Below are positions 21,819-34,492 of a DNA stretch of 64,000 bases, piece after piece (within the stretch, counting starts at the first letter, position 1; every line of letters begins with the position of its first letter). Made by a program: the position numbers and the translations under genes. The DNA lies in assembly GCF_030272615.1 (NCBI RefSeq), contig NC_081414.1, positions 657,398,292-657,462,291 on the forward strand, read 5' to 3'. The stretch is from Cryptomeria japonica. Its lineage: Eukaryota > Streptophyta > Pinopsida > Cupressales > Cupressaceae. The notes under the pieces were generated by a model. That model saw nothing but the letters and a program-made list of their open reading frames with translations. It searched no databases and was not told the origin of the DNA.

Positions 21819-24800
21819 ATGAAGAGGGAAGGTCCAAAGTTTAACATAGAAAATTTCAATATATGGAAAGACAGAATGAAGATATATATTAGAAGCATGG
21901 GTGCTCAACACTGGAGCTATGTTGAGAATGTCTATGTTGCCCCTATTGGTACTCTCACTGATTACCAAAAGAGAGAGATGCAGGAGAATGGGCAAGTTAT
22001 GGAAGCCCTAATTAGTAGTTTATCTGACATTGAGTTTATTGATGTCCAAGATAAGGTAAATCCAAAACATGTATGGGATACTCTTGAAAATATCTATGGT
22101 GGTGATGAGCATGTAAAACAAGCTAAGGAAGAAAGCCTTAGAGGGAAGTTTTAAGATATGTGGATGGTTGAAGGTGAGACCATTCAACAATATGGAATAA
22201 GAATCAAAATCGATGTTGGAGATATCAAGAGTGCAGGTGGTAAAATGGAAGATTCCACTATGGTAAGAAAAGTCCTGAGATCCCTATTGTCGGTCTATGC
22301 AATAAGGGTTGCTACTATTCAGGAGTTAAGATCAATAGACAAGACTAAAGTATACCTAGACTCCATCATTGCAAAGTTGATAGCCTATGAGCTAAATAGT
22401 TTTGATGGTAGTGTTCAAAAGACTAAATCAGCTTTTAAAGCTTCTATTGTACCATCCAGAAAAGGAAAAGAAGCTAGCACTAGTGGTGAACCAAGATAGT
22501 GCAGAGAAATGGATGATGAGGAGATTCTGATGGCATTTGAAGCTCTCCTTCCCAAGAAACTTCCTAAAGGAACCGACAAATACAGAAGTAAGCTACCTTT
22601 GAAATACTTTTCTTGTAATCGGATGGGACATATTGCTGTAAACTGTCCTAATGGCAAAAACAAGGACAAACTAGAAAGATTCAAGAAATTCAAAGGAGGA
22701 AACCAGAGAAACTATTTTGTGGCAGTTGATGAAGGTGTCACAGATGAGGAATCAGAGGATGAAGAAAATGAAGATATTGTGTTTGTTGTTGTCAAGGAAG
22801 ATATGTCAAATAAGAAGGCTCTTGTCTCCTGGTTTGATAATTCCAATTAGTGGATCATTGGCAGTGGCTGCTCTCACCATATGACTGGTGACCGGAGCAA
22901 GTTTCTATCCTTGGAAGAGTATGATGGTGGTGTGGTTCAGTTTGGTAATGATGCACCATGCCTGGTCAAAGGCAGAGGGTCCATCTCTCTGAATGGAAAG
23001 AGTACTGCTGACAATGTGTACTGGGTTGATGGTCTCAGACACAACCTTCTAAGTGTTGCCCAGCTGAATGATAGTGGCCTCACTCTAGAATTCAAGAATG
23101 GAGTGTGCAGAATCAAAGGAAAAAATGGTGAATTGGTGGCCACCGACATGTAGACCAAAGGTAACCTATTTAAACTAAATGCAAATATAAGTACATGTCT
23201 TATGGCTAAATTTGATGATAGCTTGATATGGCATAGGAGACTCTGCCATGTAAACTTTGATAACATTGTCAAGGCTAGTAAGATCAAGGCAGTTAGAGGG
23301 TTATCAATGCTAAGAAAACTGGATAACACCTTGTGCAGAGAGTGTCAATTGGGGAAAATATCTTCCTCAACATTTAAAGGCAAATCTTTCACTGCTCATA
23401 ATTTGCTTTATCTTGTGCATACTGATTTGTGTGGTCCTATGAAAAATAGGAGTGTGCTGGGTGATAGGTACTTCATGATTCTCACTGATGACTGCTCAAG
23501 AATGATGTGGGTCATATTCTTCGAATATAAGTCTGAAGATTTTGTAAAGTTCAAAGCTTTCAGAGCATTAGTGGAAAAGGAAAGCAACAAAAGGAGCAAG
23601 TTCCTGAGAACTGATAAAGTAGGGGAATTCACTTTCGGTGAATTCAACAAGTACTTTGAAGAACATGGCATCAAGAGGAAATTGTCTGCCCCTCAGACTC
23701 CACAACAGAATGGTCTACCAGAGAGGAATAATCAGACTGTGGTTGAAGTAGCTAGAACCATGTTGATTCAAGGAAAGGTAGCTCACACCTTTTGGAGAGA
23801 AGCAGTGAGCACTGTCGTCTATACAATGAACTGTGTACTCATCAAGAAAGGTAAGGATAAAACTCCTTATGAGAATTGGACCAGTAAGACACCTATGGTT
23901 AGCTACTTTAGAGTGTTTGGTAGCAAATTTTACATCAAGAGGAGTGAACACTAGAGCAAATTTAATGCAAAATGTGATGAGGGAATATTCCTAGGATATT
24001 CCACCAAGAGCAAAGCTCTCAATTGTTTCAACAATATGACTCAGAGAATTATGGAAAGCATCAATGTAAGAGTTGATGAAATCTCTGAGAAAACTGAGGA
24101 AACTGATAGTGAGCAAGCGGTAAATGAACCGGTTGTAACCTTCTAGGAACCGGTTGTCAGGCAACCAAGTACCAGTAACAGTGTTCCTACACCAGTCGAT
24201 GTAGATGCTGATACTGATGGAGATGAGGATGAAGAAGAAAAGCAAGATGAATCCATCAAGACCATTCCTCGGTATGTCAACCTGAATCATGATCCTAAGC
24301 AGATCATAGGAGATAAGGATGCAGGAATCCTTACAAGAAGAAAGGTCAGAGAAAACTCATCTATGATCTTTGAATTTGAGCCTAAATCATTCAAAGAAGC
24401 ACATAAAGATGAAGACTGGATCAAGGCAATGGAAGAGGAACTTGACTAGATAGAGAAAAATGGTACATGGTCTTTGGTACCCAGACCGGAGCATAAAAAT
24501 GTCATTGTTACCAAATGGGTTTTCAAAAATAAGTTGAATGAGGATGGCACAGTAATTAAGAACAAAGCCAAATTGGTGTGCAAAGGATATGCTCAAGAAG
24601 AAGGAGAAGACTATGGAGAAACCTTTGCTCCTCTAGCCAGATTGGAAGGAGTTCATATACTTCTTGCATATGCAGCTTTTAAAGGTTTCAAAGTATATCA
24701 AATGGATGTAAAATCTACATTCCTAAATGGTGTACGTGAAGAGGAGGTGTATATTGAGCAACCAGATGGGTTTTCCCTATCTTAAGATAGTGACATGGTA

Positions 24801-25913
24801 TGTAGGCTACATAAAGCCTTATATGGTCTAAAGCAGACACCTAGAGCATGGTATGAATGTCTGTATTCCCATGTTGTGAAGATTGGATTTGAGAGAACAA
24901 GTGAAGATAGCAATATCTACTTGAAGTCTGAAGAAGATTAGATCCTAATTTGTGAGGTATTTGTTGATGACATTATCTTTGGTGGAGATGACAAGATGAG
25001 TCATGAGTTTGCAAATGAGATGAAGAAAGAGTTTGAAATGTCAATCATAGAGGAGATTAAATTCTTCATTGGAATGCAGATCCAACAAATGAAAGATGGA
25101 ATCTTTATCACTCAGTCCAAGTATGTCAAAGAGGTGTTGAAGACCTTTGGCATGGAAGATAGCAAACCGGTTGGTACACTGATGGTGACCGATAGTAAAC
25201 TATCCAAAGCGGATGACTCAACACTGGTTGATGAGAAGGAATACCGATCAATGATTGGTAAGTTGCATTATGTAGTGCATAGCAGATCAGATATTACACA
25301 TGCAGTTGGCACTACTGCAAGATTCCAGAAAAGCCCAAGAGAATCCCACTTGGTTGCAGTCAAGTGCATTCTTAGGTATCTTAAGGGAACTGTTGACTAT
25401 GGATTGTGGTATCCATATAGCAAGGATTTCAACTTGAAAGTATACATAGATGCTGATTGGGTAGGCAATATAGATGACCAGAAAAGCACAACCGGTGGTG
25501 CATTCTTTCTCAGTGGTAGACTGGTCTCATGGATGAGTAAGAAGCGGAGTTGTATCTCTCAGTCTATAGTGGAAGTAGAGTATGTTGCAGCTTTCATGAA
25601 CTGCACTTAGACAATTTGGATGAAGCATGTATTAAATGGCTTCAAAGTTCCTGTATCTGAATCGGTAAGTATATTTTGTGACAATACTAGTGCAATTAAC
25701 ATCTCCAAGAATCCGGTTTTACATTCTAGAACCAAGCACTTTGAGCTTAAGTATCATTTCTTGAGGGAAAAGGTTCAGAACAAAGAGATTGCACTTGAAC
25801 ATGTTTCTAGTAAGGAGCAGTTAGCAGACATATTCACCAAGCCTCTCCCAAAGGCTACATTTATGTACTTAAGAGGTGAATTAGGGGTGTTTCCCCTTCA
25901 GGAGGTAAACTAA
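21819..25913 (+). pseudogene. Copia copy A gag-pol, one frame with about ten stops
   Basis: A single frame runs from the ATG at 21819 to a stop at 25911-25913 with no frameshift. Domains in order: UBN2-type gag (FNIWKDRMKIYI; LRGKF); zinc knuckle at ~22597-22650, where the first Cys is Tyr; protease near 22857 reading GSGCSHHM instead of DSGCSHHM; integrase at ~23202-23950 (HRRLCHVNF; VHTDLCGPMKNR; QQNGLPERNNQ); RT at ~24474-24990 ([19 protein letters not shown]); RNase H at ~25440-25860 (YIDADWVGN; FCDNTSAINI; QLADIFTKPLP). Stops include TAA 22153, TAG 22498, 22848, 23152, 23953, 24447, TAA 24784, TAG 24939 and 25608. At least five TAGs face CAG in copy B. Not functional. Confidence 0.9.
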
Positions 25914-26147
25914 AGGTATATGCTCCACATCAGTCAGACATTGCATAGTCAAATATTTCTTCAGGATTGATGTGTTGAAGGATGCTACTCCTTAGGGGGA
26001 GCAACCTAATGGATCAGGGAAGCTTGTGCCTCCACTTTGGAATTGTTGTCAAAGGGGGAGAAGATGTGAAGCGGAGAAGATATCTACAGAAATTGGGGGA
26101 CAAGATGTGAAGCGAAGAGATATCTTTTTATATTGCCATCGATGCCA
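25914..26147 (+). other. 3' noncoding region of Copia copy A
   Basis: A purine-rich leader to the polypurine tract, with repeated AAAGGGGGAGA-like blocks (about 26054 and 26147) and two near-copies of GGGGACAAGATGTGAAGCG-type sequence. The same layout occurs in copy B at 31706-31942. Confidence 0.6.
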
Positions 26148-26158
26148 AAGGGGGAGAT
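26148..26158 (+). promoter_or_regulatory. Polypurine tract of copy A
   Basis: AAAGGGGGAGA (26148-26158) sits directly before the LTR start TGTTGGC at 26159. This is the expected plus-strand primer. Confidence 0.85.
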
Positions 26159-27638
26159 TGTTGGCATTATGTGAACCGGTATGAGGACATAATGACACTA
26201 TATGTTGTCATTGATGTCAATATGCTGAAGAGGTGAGAACTGACATATGTGAGAACTGGTATAACACTGTGAACCAAAATTTGTGCCAAAGTGAAGCGGT
26301 GTGTTTGCTCAAGGTGAACCGACATATGGTTATGGGAACTGGCACATGGAAGTGTTGTATGACTACTGGTTGGTAGTCTCAACTTCAGGGTTTCTGGTTG
26401 AAGTGCTTCAAGCCTATGTGGCTCAACCGGTGACTTTGTGTGATGAGTTAGCATTGTAATGAAGAACAAATCATGTAGCCATGTTAGCCTTGTGCGCATG
26501 AAGGATCTTGCATGAAGGAGATTGTTCCTATCTACCTCGGGAATGTGCAAACTCAGTAAATGGTGATAACATGTGATGGGTTATCAGCCGCCATAAAATC
26601 GGTGGAAAATAGATGATGTAGAAAGTCTTGAGATTGGATCAAGAACTGTTGCATTTAATGCAGTATACTCAATGATTAGGATTGAACTATTTGAATTCCT
26701 TAACCTAATAGGTTTTGGGTTTAGGTTTTATGCTATCGACCTATCTATTTTCCTATAAGGTCGATGTTGTGTTTGTTTCTGAGGTTGTTGGCAAAAGTTA
26801 TGTGTGTGTATCCAAGAGAAGAGATACGTGATTCTTGCCAGACTAGAGGAGAGAAGTGATACATGCAGAGTGTAAGTGCATAAGGTGAAGAGGAGCTTAA
26901 GCGGATCTTCATTGGCATTGAGTGTTGTTATTAGATCATTGTAATACCTGTTGATCTCTAACCACTTCAAAAGTTGAGAAATCCCTTAACAAGGTACCTT
27001 TACCCAACTTGCTATAAATCCTTTAATAGGGTGATTCAATACCATTGAGTTCTTGAAATCCTCTAACAAGGTAACCTTTAACAGGGTTTAACCCTTAACT
27101 AGTTATTCTAGCCATCCCTTAACCAGGTGATCCCTAACAAGATCGGTTCCTAACAAAACCTATTGTATCATTCTTTAACCAAACAAGGCTCCTAACAGAG
27201 CGAACTTCTAAAGAGCTCAAAAACAAGCTTGTGGGTATTCATCCCCACTGTGGTTTTTCCCAGTTGGATTTCCACGTGAAAAATGAGTGTGTCATGTGTG
27301 ATGTCTTCTTCATGTGATGCTTTATTGTTTTCTGTCAAGTGGTGAATCATATTGATCTAGTTGCTCATATGTATATTTTTGATGCTAGATTACTTGTTCA
27401 TGCATTAGGGTGAAATACAAATGAAGTGTTAGATTATATGAGAAGATAAGTGTCAACCATTTTATGCTCATCTCAGTCATTCTGGGTTTTGCCGATTGTA
27501 CTTTGTTTTAGGACCGGTGTTACTGTTTGTCTATCAATGCACAATGACAAACCGGTTTAAGACTGTGTTTTTGTCTATACTAATTCAGCCCCCCTCTCAA
27601 TACCGATTTGGTACTATCCGTTCATCATTAAGTTATCA
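26159..27638 (+). repeat. Central LTR shared by Copia copies A and B
   Basis: Starts TGTTGGCATTATGTGAACC directly after a polypurine tract and ends AAGTTATCA directly before a primer site. It therefore has both a 3'-LTR and a 5'-LTR context. It is 1480 bp against 1486 bp for the first LTR and contains the same CCCTTAAC-type micro-repeat at about 26977-27200. Confidence 0.9.
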
Positions 27639-27640
27639 AT

Positions 27641-27652
27641 TGGTATCAGAGC
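27641..27652 (+). promoter_or_regulatory. Primer binding site of copy B
   Basis: TGGTATCAGAGC, the canonical plant Copia tRNA-iMet complement, two bases after the LTR end. Confidence 0.92.
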
Positions 27653-27709
27653 GTCCTCCAGGTCCTCTGTGGTATAAGCTTAACCACTTGAGGTAAATAT
27701 CCTAGTCTA

Positions 27710-30700
27710 ATGATGAAGAGGGAAGGTCCAAAGTTTAACAAAGAAAATTTCAGTATATGGAAAGACAGAATGAAGATATACATCAGATGCATGGGTGCTC
27801 AACACTGGAGCTATGTTGAGAATGTCTATGTTGCCCCTACCGGTACTCTCATCGATGACCAAAAGAGAGAGATGCAAGAGAATGGGCAAGTCATGGAAGG
27901 CCTAATTAGTAGTTTATCTGACATTGAGTTTATTGATGTCCAAGATAAGGTAAATCCCAAAGAGGTATGGAATACTCTTGAAAATATCTATGGAGGTGAT
28001 GAGCATGTAAAACAAGATAAGGAAGAAAGCCTTAGAGGGAAGTTTGAAGATATGCAGATGGTTGAAGGTGAGACCATTCGACAGTATAGAATAAGAATCA
28101 TAACCAATGTTGGAGATATCAAGAGTGCAGGTGGTAAAATGGAAGATTCCACTATGGTAAGAAAAGTCCTGAGATCCTTATTGTCATTTTATGCAATAAG
28201 GGTTGCTGCTATTCAGGAGCTAAGATCAATAGACAAGAGTAAGGTATCCCTAGACTCCATCATACCAAAGTTGATAGCCTATGAGCTAAATAGTTTTGAT
28301 GGTAGTGTTCGAAAGACTTAATCAGCTTTTAAAGCTTCTGTTGTACCATCCAAAAAAGGAAAAGAAGCTAGAACTAGTGGTGAACCAAGACAGAGGAGAG
28401 AAATGGATGATGAGGAGATTTTGATAACATTTGAAGCTCTCCTTGCTAGGAAACTTTGTCAAGGAATTGACAAATACAGAGGTAAGCTACCTTTGAAATG
28501 CTTTTCTTGTAACCGGATAGGACATATTGCTGTAAACTATCCTAATGGTGACAACAAGGACAAACCAGAAAGATTCAAGAAATTCAAATGAGGAAACCGG
28601 AGAAAATATTTTGTGGCAGTTGATGAAGGTGTCATAGATGAGGAATAAGAGGATGAAGAAAATAAAGATATTGTGTTTGTTGCTGTCAAGGAAGATTTGT
28701 CAGACAAGAAGGCTCTTGTCTCCTGGTTTGATAATTTCAATGAGTGGATCATTGACAGTGGCTGTTCTCACCATATGATTGGTGACCGAATCAAGTTTCT
28801 ATCCTTGGAAGAGAATGATTGTAGTGTGGTTTGCTTTGGTAATGATGCACCATGCCTGGTCAAAGGAAGAGGATCCATCTCTCTAAATGGAAAGAGTAGT
28901 ACTGACAATGTGTACTGGGTTGATGGTCTCAGACACAACATTCTAAGTGTTTCCCAGTTGAATGATAGTGGCCTCACTCTAGAATTCATGAATGGAGTGT
29001 GTAGAATCAAAGGAAAGAATGGTGAATTGGTGGCCACCGGCATGCAGACCAAAGGTAACTTATTTCAGCTAAATGCAAATATAAGTACATGTCTTATGGC
29101 TAAATTTGATGATAGCTGGATATGGCATAGGAGACTCTTCCATGTAAAATTTGATAACATTGTGAAGGCTAGTAAGATCAAGGCAGTTAGAGGGTTGTCG
29201 ATGCTAAGCAAACCGGATAACACCTTGTGCAAAGAGTGTCAATTGGGGAAAATGTCTTCCTCAACCTTTGAAGGTAAATCTTTCACTACTGACAATTTTC
29301 TTGATCTTGTGCATACTGATTTGTGTGGTCCTATGAAAAATAGGAGTGTACAGGGTGCTAGGTACTTCATGATTCTCACTAATGACTGCTCAAGAATGAT
29401 GTGGGTCACATTCTTGAAAGATAAGTCTGAAGCTTTTGTAAAGTTCAAAGTTTTCATAGCATTAATGGAGAAGGAAAGAGGTAAAAGGATCAAGTGCCTA
29501 AGAACTGATCAAGGAGGGGAATTAACTTTTGGTGAATTCAACAAGTACTTTGAAGAACATGGCATCAAGAGGCAATTGTCTACCCCTTGGAATCTGCAGC
29601 AAAATGGTCTAGCAAAGAGGAATAACCAGACTATGGTTGAAGCAACTAGAACCATGCTGATTCAAGGAAAGGTAGCTCACACCTTTTGGAGAGAAGCGGT
29701 GATTACTATAGCCTATACAATGAACCGAGTACTCATCAAGAAAGGTAAGGATAAAACTCGTTATAAGTATTGGACTGATAAGACACCTATGGCTAGCTAC
29801 TTTAGAGTGTTTGGTAGCAAATGTTACATCAAGAGGAGTGAACACCAGAGCAAATTTGATGTGAAATGCGATGAGGGAATATTCCTAGGATATTCCACCA
29901 GGAGCAAAGCTCTCAAGTGTTTCAACAATAGGACTCAGAGAATTATGGAAAGCATCAATGTAAGAGTTGATGAAACCTCTTAGAAAACTGAGGAAACCAG
30001 TAGTGAGAAAGCGGTAACCGAACCAGTTGTAACCTTCTCGGAACCAGTTGTCAGGCGACCAAGTACTAGTAATAGTGTTCCTAAACCGGTAGATGTAGAT
30101 GCTGATACTAATGGAGATGAGGATGAAGAAGAAAAGTAAGATGAATCCATCAAGACCATTCCTCGGTATGTCAAGCTGAATCATGATCCTAAGAAGATCA
30201 TAGGAGATAAGGATGCAGGAATCCTTACAAGAAGAAAGGTCAGAGAAAACTCATGTATGATCTTTGAATTTGAGCCTAAATCATTCAAAGAGGCACATAA
30301 AGATGAAGAATGGATCAAGGCAATGGAAGAGGAACTTGACCAGATAAAGAAAAATGGTACATGTTCTCTGGTACCCAGACCGGGGCATAAAAATGTCATT
30401 GGTACCAAATGGGTTTTCAGAAATAAGCTGAATGAGGATGGCACAGTGATTAGGAACAAAGCCAGACTGGTGTGCAAATGATATGCTCAAGAAAAATGAG
30501 AAGACTATGGAGAAACCTTTTCTCCTGTATCCAGATTGGAAGGAGTTCGTATGCTTCTTGCATATGCAGCTTTTAAAGGTTTCAAAGTATATCAAATGGA
30601 TGTAAAATCTACATTCCTAAATGGTGTACTTGAACAAGAGGTACCTAGAGCATGGTATGAATGTCTGCATTCCCATCTTGTGAAGATTGGATTTGAGAAA

Positions 30701-31705
30701 ACAAGTGAAGATAGCAATATCTACTTGAAGTCTGAAGAAGATCAGATCTTGATCAATGAGGTATTTGTTGATGACATTATCTTTGGTGGAGATGACAAGA
30801 TGAGTCATGAGTTTGCAGATGAGATGATGAAAGAGTTTGAAATATCAATCATAGGGGAGATTAAATTCTTCATTGGATTGTAAATCCAGCAAATGAAAGA
30901 TGGAATCTTTATCACTCAGTCCAAGTATGTCAAAGAGGTGTTGAAGACCTTTGGCATGGAAGATAGCAAACCAGTTGGTACACTAATGGTGACTGATTGT
31001 AAACTATCCAAAGCGGATGACTCAACATTGGTTGATGAGAAGGAATATCGATCAATGATTGGTAAGTTGCATTATGTAGTGCATAGAAGATCAGATATTG
31101 CACATGTAGTTGGCACTACTACAAGATTCCAGAAAAGCCCAAGAGAATCCCACTTGGTTGCAGTTAAGCGCATTCTTAGGTATCTTAAGGGAACTGTTGA
31201 CTATGGATTGTGGTATCCATATAGCAAGGATTTCAACTTGAAAGTATACATAGATGCTAATTGGGTAGGCAATATAGATGATCGAAAAAGCACAACCAGT
31301 GGTGCATTCTTTCTCGGTGGTAGACTGGTCTCATGGATGAGTAAGAAGCGGAGTTGTATCTCTCAGTCTACAGTGGAAGTAGAGTATGTTGCAGCTTTCA
31401 TGAACTGCACTTAGACAATTTGGATGAAGCATGTATTAAATGGCTTCAAAGTTCCTGTATCTAAACCGGTAAGTATATTTTGTGACAATACTAGTGCAAT
31501 TAACATCTCCAAGAATCCGGTTTTACATTCTAGAACCAAGCACTTTGAGCTTAAGTATCATTTCTTGAGGGAAAAGGTTCAGAACAAAGAGATTGCACTC
31601 AGACATGTTTCTAGGAAGGAACAGTTAATAGACATATTCACCAAGCCTCTCCCAAAGGCTACATTTATGTACTTAAGAGGTGAATTAGGGGTGTTTCCCC
31701 TTTAG
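27710..31705 (+). pseudogene. Copia copy B gag-pol with a 90-bp in-frame deletion in RT
   Basis: Same domain order as copy A, again in one frame from end to end. The zinc knuckle near 28500 has lost its last Cys (NYPN for NCPN). Protease DSGCSHHM is intact near 28760. Integrase is at ~29090-29840 and RNase H at ~31240-31660. In RT, the 90 bases matching copy A 24749-24838 are missing (site ~30642), which removes the IEQPDGF and LYGLKQT motifs. Stops include TAA 28319, TGA 28589, TAA 28646, TAG 29981, TAA 30137, TGA 30479, TGA 30497, TAA 30881 and TAG 31412. The last, inside RNase H (MNCT-stop-TIWMKH), is identical in copy A. Confidence 0.9.
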
Positions 31706-31942
31706 GAGGTAAAATAAAGGTATATGCTCCACATCAGTCAGGTATTTCGTAGTCAAATATTTCTTCAGGATTGATGTGTTGAAGGATGCTACTCCTCAGG
31801 GGGAGCAGCCTAATGGATCAGGGAAGCTTGTGCCTCCACTTTGGCATTGTTGTCAAAGGGGGAGAAGATGTGAAGTGGAGAAGATATCTGTAGAAGTTGG
31901 GGGACAAGATGTGAAGCGGAGACATATCTTTGTATATTGCCA
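31706..31942 (+). other. 3' noncoding region of copy B up to the gap
   Basis: Matches 25914-26140 of copy A and stops at TATATTGCCA, only ~15 bases short of where copy A's polypurine tract lies. A third LTR is expected at once inside the gap. Confidence 0.8.
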
Positions 31943-32442
31943 NNNNNNNNNNNNNNNNNNNNNNNNNNNNNNNNNNNNNNNNNNNNNNNNNNNNNNNNNN
32001 NNNNNNNNNNNNNNNNNNNNNNNNNNNNNNNNNNNNNNNNNNNNNNNNNNNNNNNNNNNNNNNNNNNNNNNNNNNNNNNNNNNNNNNNNNNNNNNNNNNN
32101 NNNNNNNNNNNNNNNNNNNNNNNNNNNNNNNNNNNNNNNNNNNNNNNNNNNNNNNNNNNNNNNNNNNNNNNNNNNNNNNNNNNNNNNNNNNNNNNNNNNN
32201 NNNNNNNNNNNNNNNNNNNNNNNNNNNNNNNNNNNNNNNNNNNNNNNNNNNNNNNNNNNNNNNNNNNNNNNNNNNNNNNNNNNNNNNNNNNNNNNNNNNN
32301 NNNNNNNNNNNNNNNNNNNNNNNNNNNNNNNNNNNNNNNNNNNNNNNNNNNNNNNNNNNNNNNNNNNNNNNNNNNNNNNNNNNNNNNNNNNNNNNNNNNN
32401 NNNNNNNNNNNNNNNNNNNNNNNNNNNNNNNNNNNNNNNNNN
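31943..32442. other. Assembly gap, 500 N
   Basis: Placeholder of unknown true size. On its left a third Copia LTR is expected; on its right is the integrase of a different Copia element on the opposite strand, so at least two element parts are missing. Confidence 0.99.
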
Positions 32443-32443
32443 T

Positions 32444-34437
32444 CTAAACAAGTACTTGGTTCAAAGTATAAACATCTATACTGATTGTTTCCCTCCAAAA
32501 CATCTTAGGTACTACACCTTGTATCAAGATTATTCTAGCAGCTTCTTGAATTGTCATATTCCTTCTCTCAGCAATTCCATTTTGTTGTGGAGTTTTGGGT
32601 GGTAACATCTGCCTATTAATTCCATGTTCATCACAAAACTTCAAAATACTCATAAGAAGTGAACTCACCTCCCTGGTCAGATCTCAAACATTTCAAACTC
32701 CTCTCGGTTTCCTTTTCAACTAAAGCTTTAAATTCCTTGAATTTACTAAAATCCTCAGACTTTTCTCTCAGAAAAGTTACCCACGTCATCTTTGAAAAAT
32801 CATCAGTAAAAATCATAAAGTACTTATCACTATAATAGCTTCTAGTCCTCATAGGACCACATAGATCAGTGTGAACTAAAATCAAGGATATGCTCTAAAG
32901 AAAAAATTTTACTCTTAAAAGATACCGAAGTCATCTTACCCATCTGACAGTCCTTACACAACACATTATCTGGTTTCACAAGTTGAGGCATACCTATCAC
33001 AATACTTGATTTTCTAACCTTTATCAATCTTAGCCACCAAACAACTATTCACATTAGTATTCAAATGAAATATATTACCTCTAGTCTTCTTTCCAGTAGC
33101 AATAAACTCTCCTTTACTTCCAAGGACCCTGCACACTCCAATCTTAAATTCAAGAAGATATCCTTTATCATTTAATTGTCCAACACTCAATAAGTTATTT
33201 TTTAATCCATCTACCCAAAATATATCATCTTCATTACCAAAACTTTCAATGAAATAGATCCTTTACCTTTAACCATGCACAGTGAGTTGTTACCAAACCT
33301 TACCACACCACCATAAAATTCTTCAAGAGATATGAACTTGTTTCTATCACTAGTTATGTGGTGTGAGAAACCACTATCTATTATCCATTCATCACTGCTA
33401 TCCATGTGTGATACCAAATATTTTTCATTAGTCAAATATTCCTTCATAGCAATAAAGACAATTTCCTTATTGTCCTCTTCCTCGGATTCCTGATCTGTAA
33501 AACCTTCATCAACTACAACATAGCAATGATTATTTCCTTTTCCTTTAAATTTCTTGAACTTTTCCTTTTTATCACCATTAAGACAATTTGCAGCAATGTG
33601 TCCAATATTATTGTATTAAAAACACTTCAGAGGAAGTTTATCTTTGTACTTATCGGTGCCTCTAGGAAATCTTTTAGCCAATAGTGCCTCAAGCTCCATC
33701 ACATGATCTTCATCATCACCATCTCCTCTGCTACCGTCATGACTAGACCTGCAATCATGATTATGACAAATATCCTTTCCTTTCTTCACAAATGTACTGG
33801 CTAAAGAAGCCTTAAAAACAGATTCAGATGGCCTAGAAACACTATTATCAAAGATGTTTAATTCAAATGCAGTCAATTTACCAATAAGGGAATCGATAGT
33901 AGCTTTATCTTTAGAAACAGATCTCAATTCTTGTATTGAAGATACCCTAATAGCATATTGTGGTAAGAGAGTTCTAATCATCTTACTAACCATAGTGTCT
34001 TCTTCAACTTTAACTCCAGCATTCTTAATACCACCTACGAATTCCTTAATCCTTTGTCCATATTGTGCTATATTCTGACCATCAACCATTCTCATATCAT
34101 CAAATTTACCTCTAAGACTTTCTTCCTTAGCCCTTTGTACATGTTCATCACCTCCATAAATGAAACCTAATTTCTCCCATACTTCAAATGTAGTCTCTAA
34201 TCCATGAACATCTATATACTCAGAGTCCAACAAAGTACTTACAATTGCTTCAAGTGTCTGGATGTTTACTTGCTACTCCTTAAGCTCATCAGGTGTCAGG
34301 GGACTGGTAGTAGGAGCCACATACTTGTTTGTCACATTATGCCAAAACCGAGAACCCATTCCTTTGATATATATCTTCATCTGATCACTCCATACCCGAT
34401 AGTTGTCCTTGGTAAACTTGGGACCCTCTTTCATCAT
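32444..34437 (-). pseudogene. Copia element: gag, protease and part of integrase
   Basis: On the minus strand an ATG at 34437 starts a UBN2-type gag (KEGPKFTKDNYRVW; WEKLGFIYGGDEHVQRAK; SLRGKFDDM). It is interrupted by an early TAG where Gln fits (~34272-34277). Gag continues to a zinc-knuckle relic near 33600. Protease at ~33370 reads DSGFSHHIT (Cys to Phe). The integrase core is at 32631-32885 (VHTDLCGPMRTRSYY; LRSDQGGEFTS) and 32444-32668 (PPKTPQQNGIAERRN), then the gap. Several frame changes occur. It is related to, but distinct from, the tandem Copia copies. RT and RNase H lie beyond the gap or are lost. Confidence 0.87.
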
Positions 34438-34492
34438 CTTTCTCAAGATCTTTTTCTAAAGTTGTTAAGATTCTGCACACAGAGGACCTAAT

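Larger units (their letters stand above)
20259..31942 (+). mobile_element. Two tandem Copia copies sharing a central LTR
   Basis: The order is LTR (20259-21744), internal copy A (21745-26158), LTR (26159-27638), internal copy B (27639-31942), then a gap where a third LTR is expected. The central LTR is at once the 3' LTR of A (polypurine tract directly upstream) and the 5' LTR of B (primer site directly downstream). Both internals have the Copia order gag, protease, integrase, RT, RNase H. This arrangement usually comes from unequal recombination between LTRs of related copies, not from a single insertion. Confidence 0.88.
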
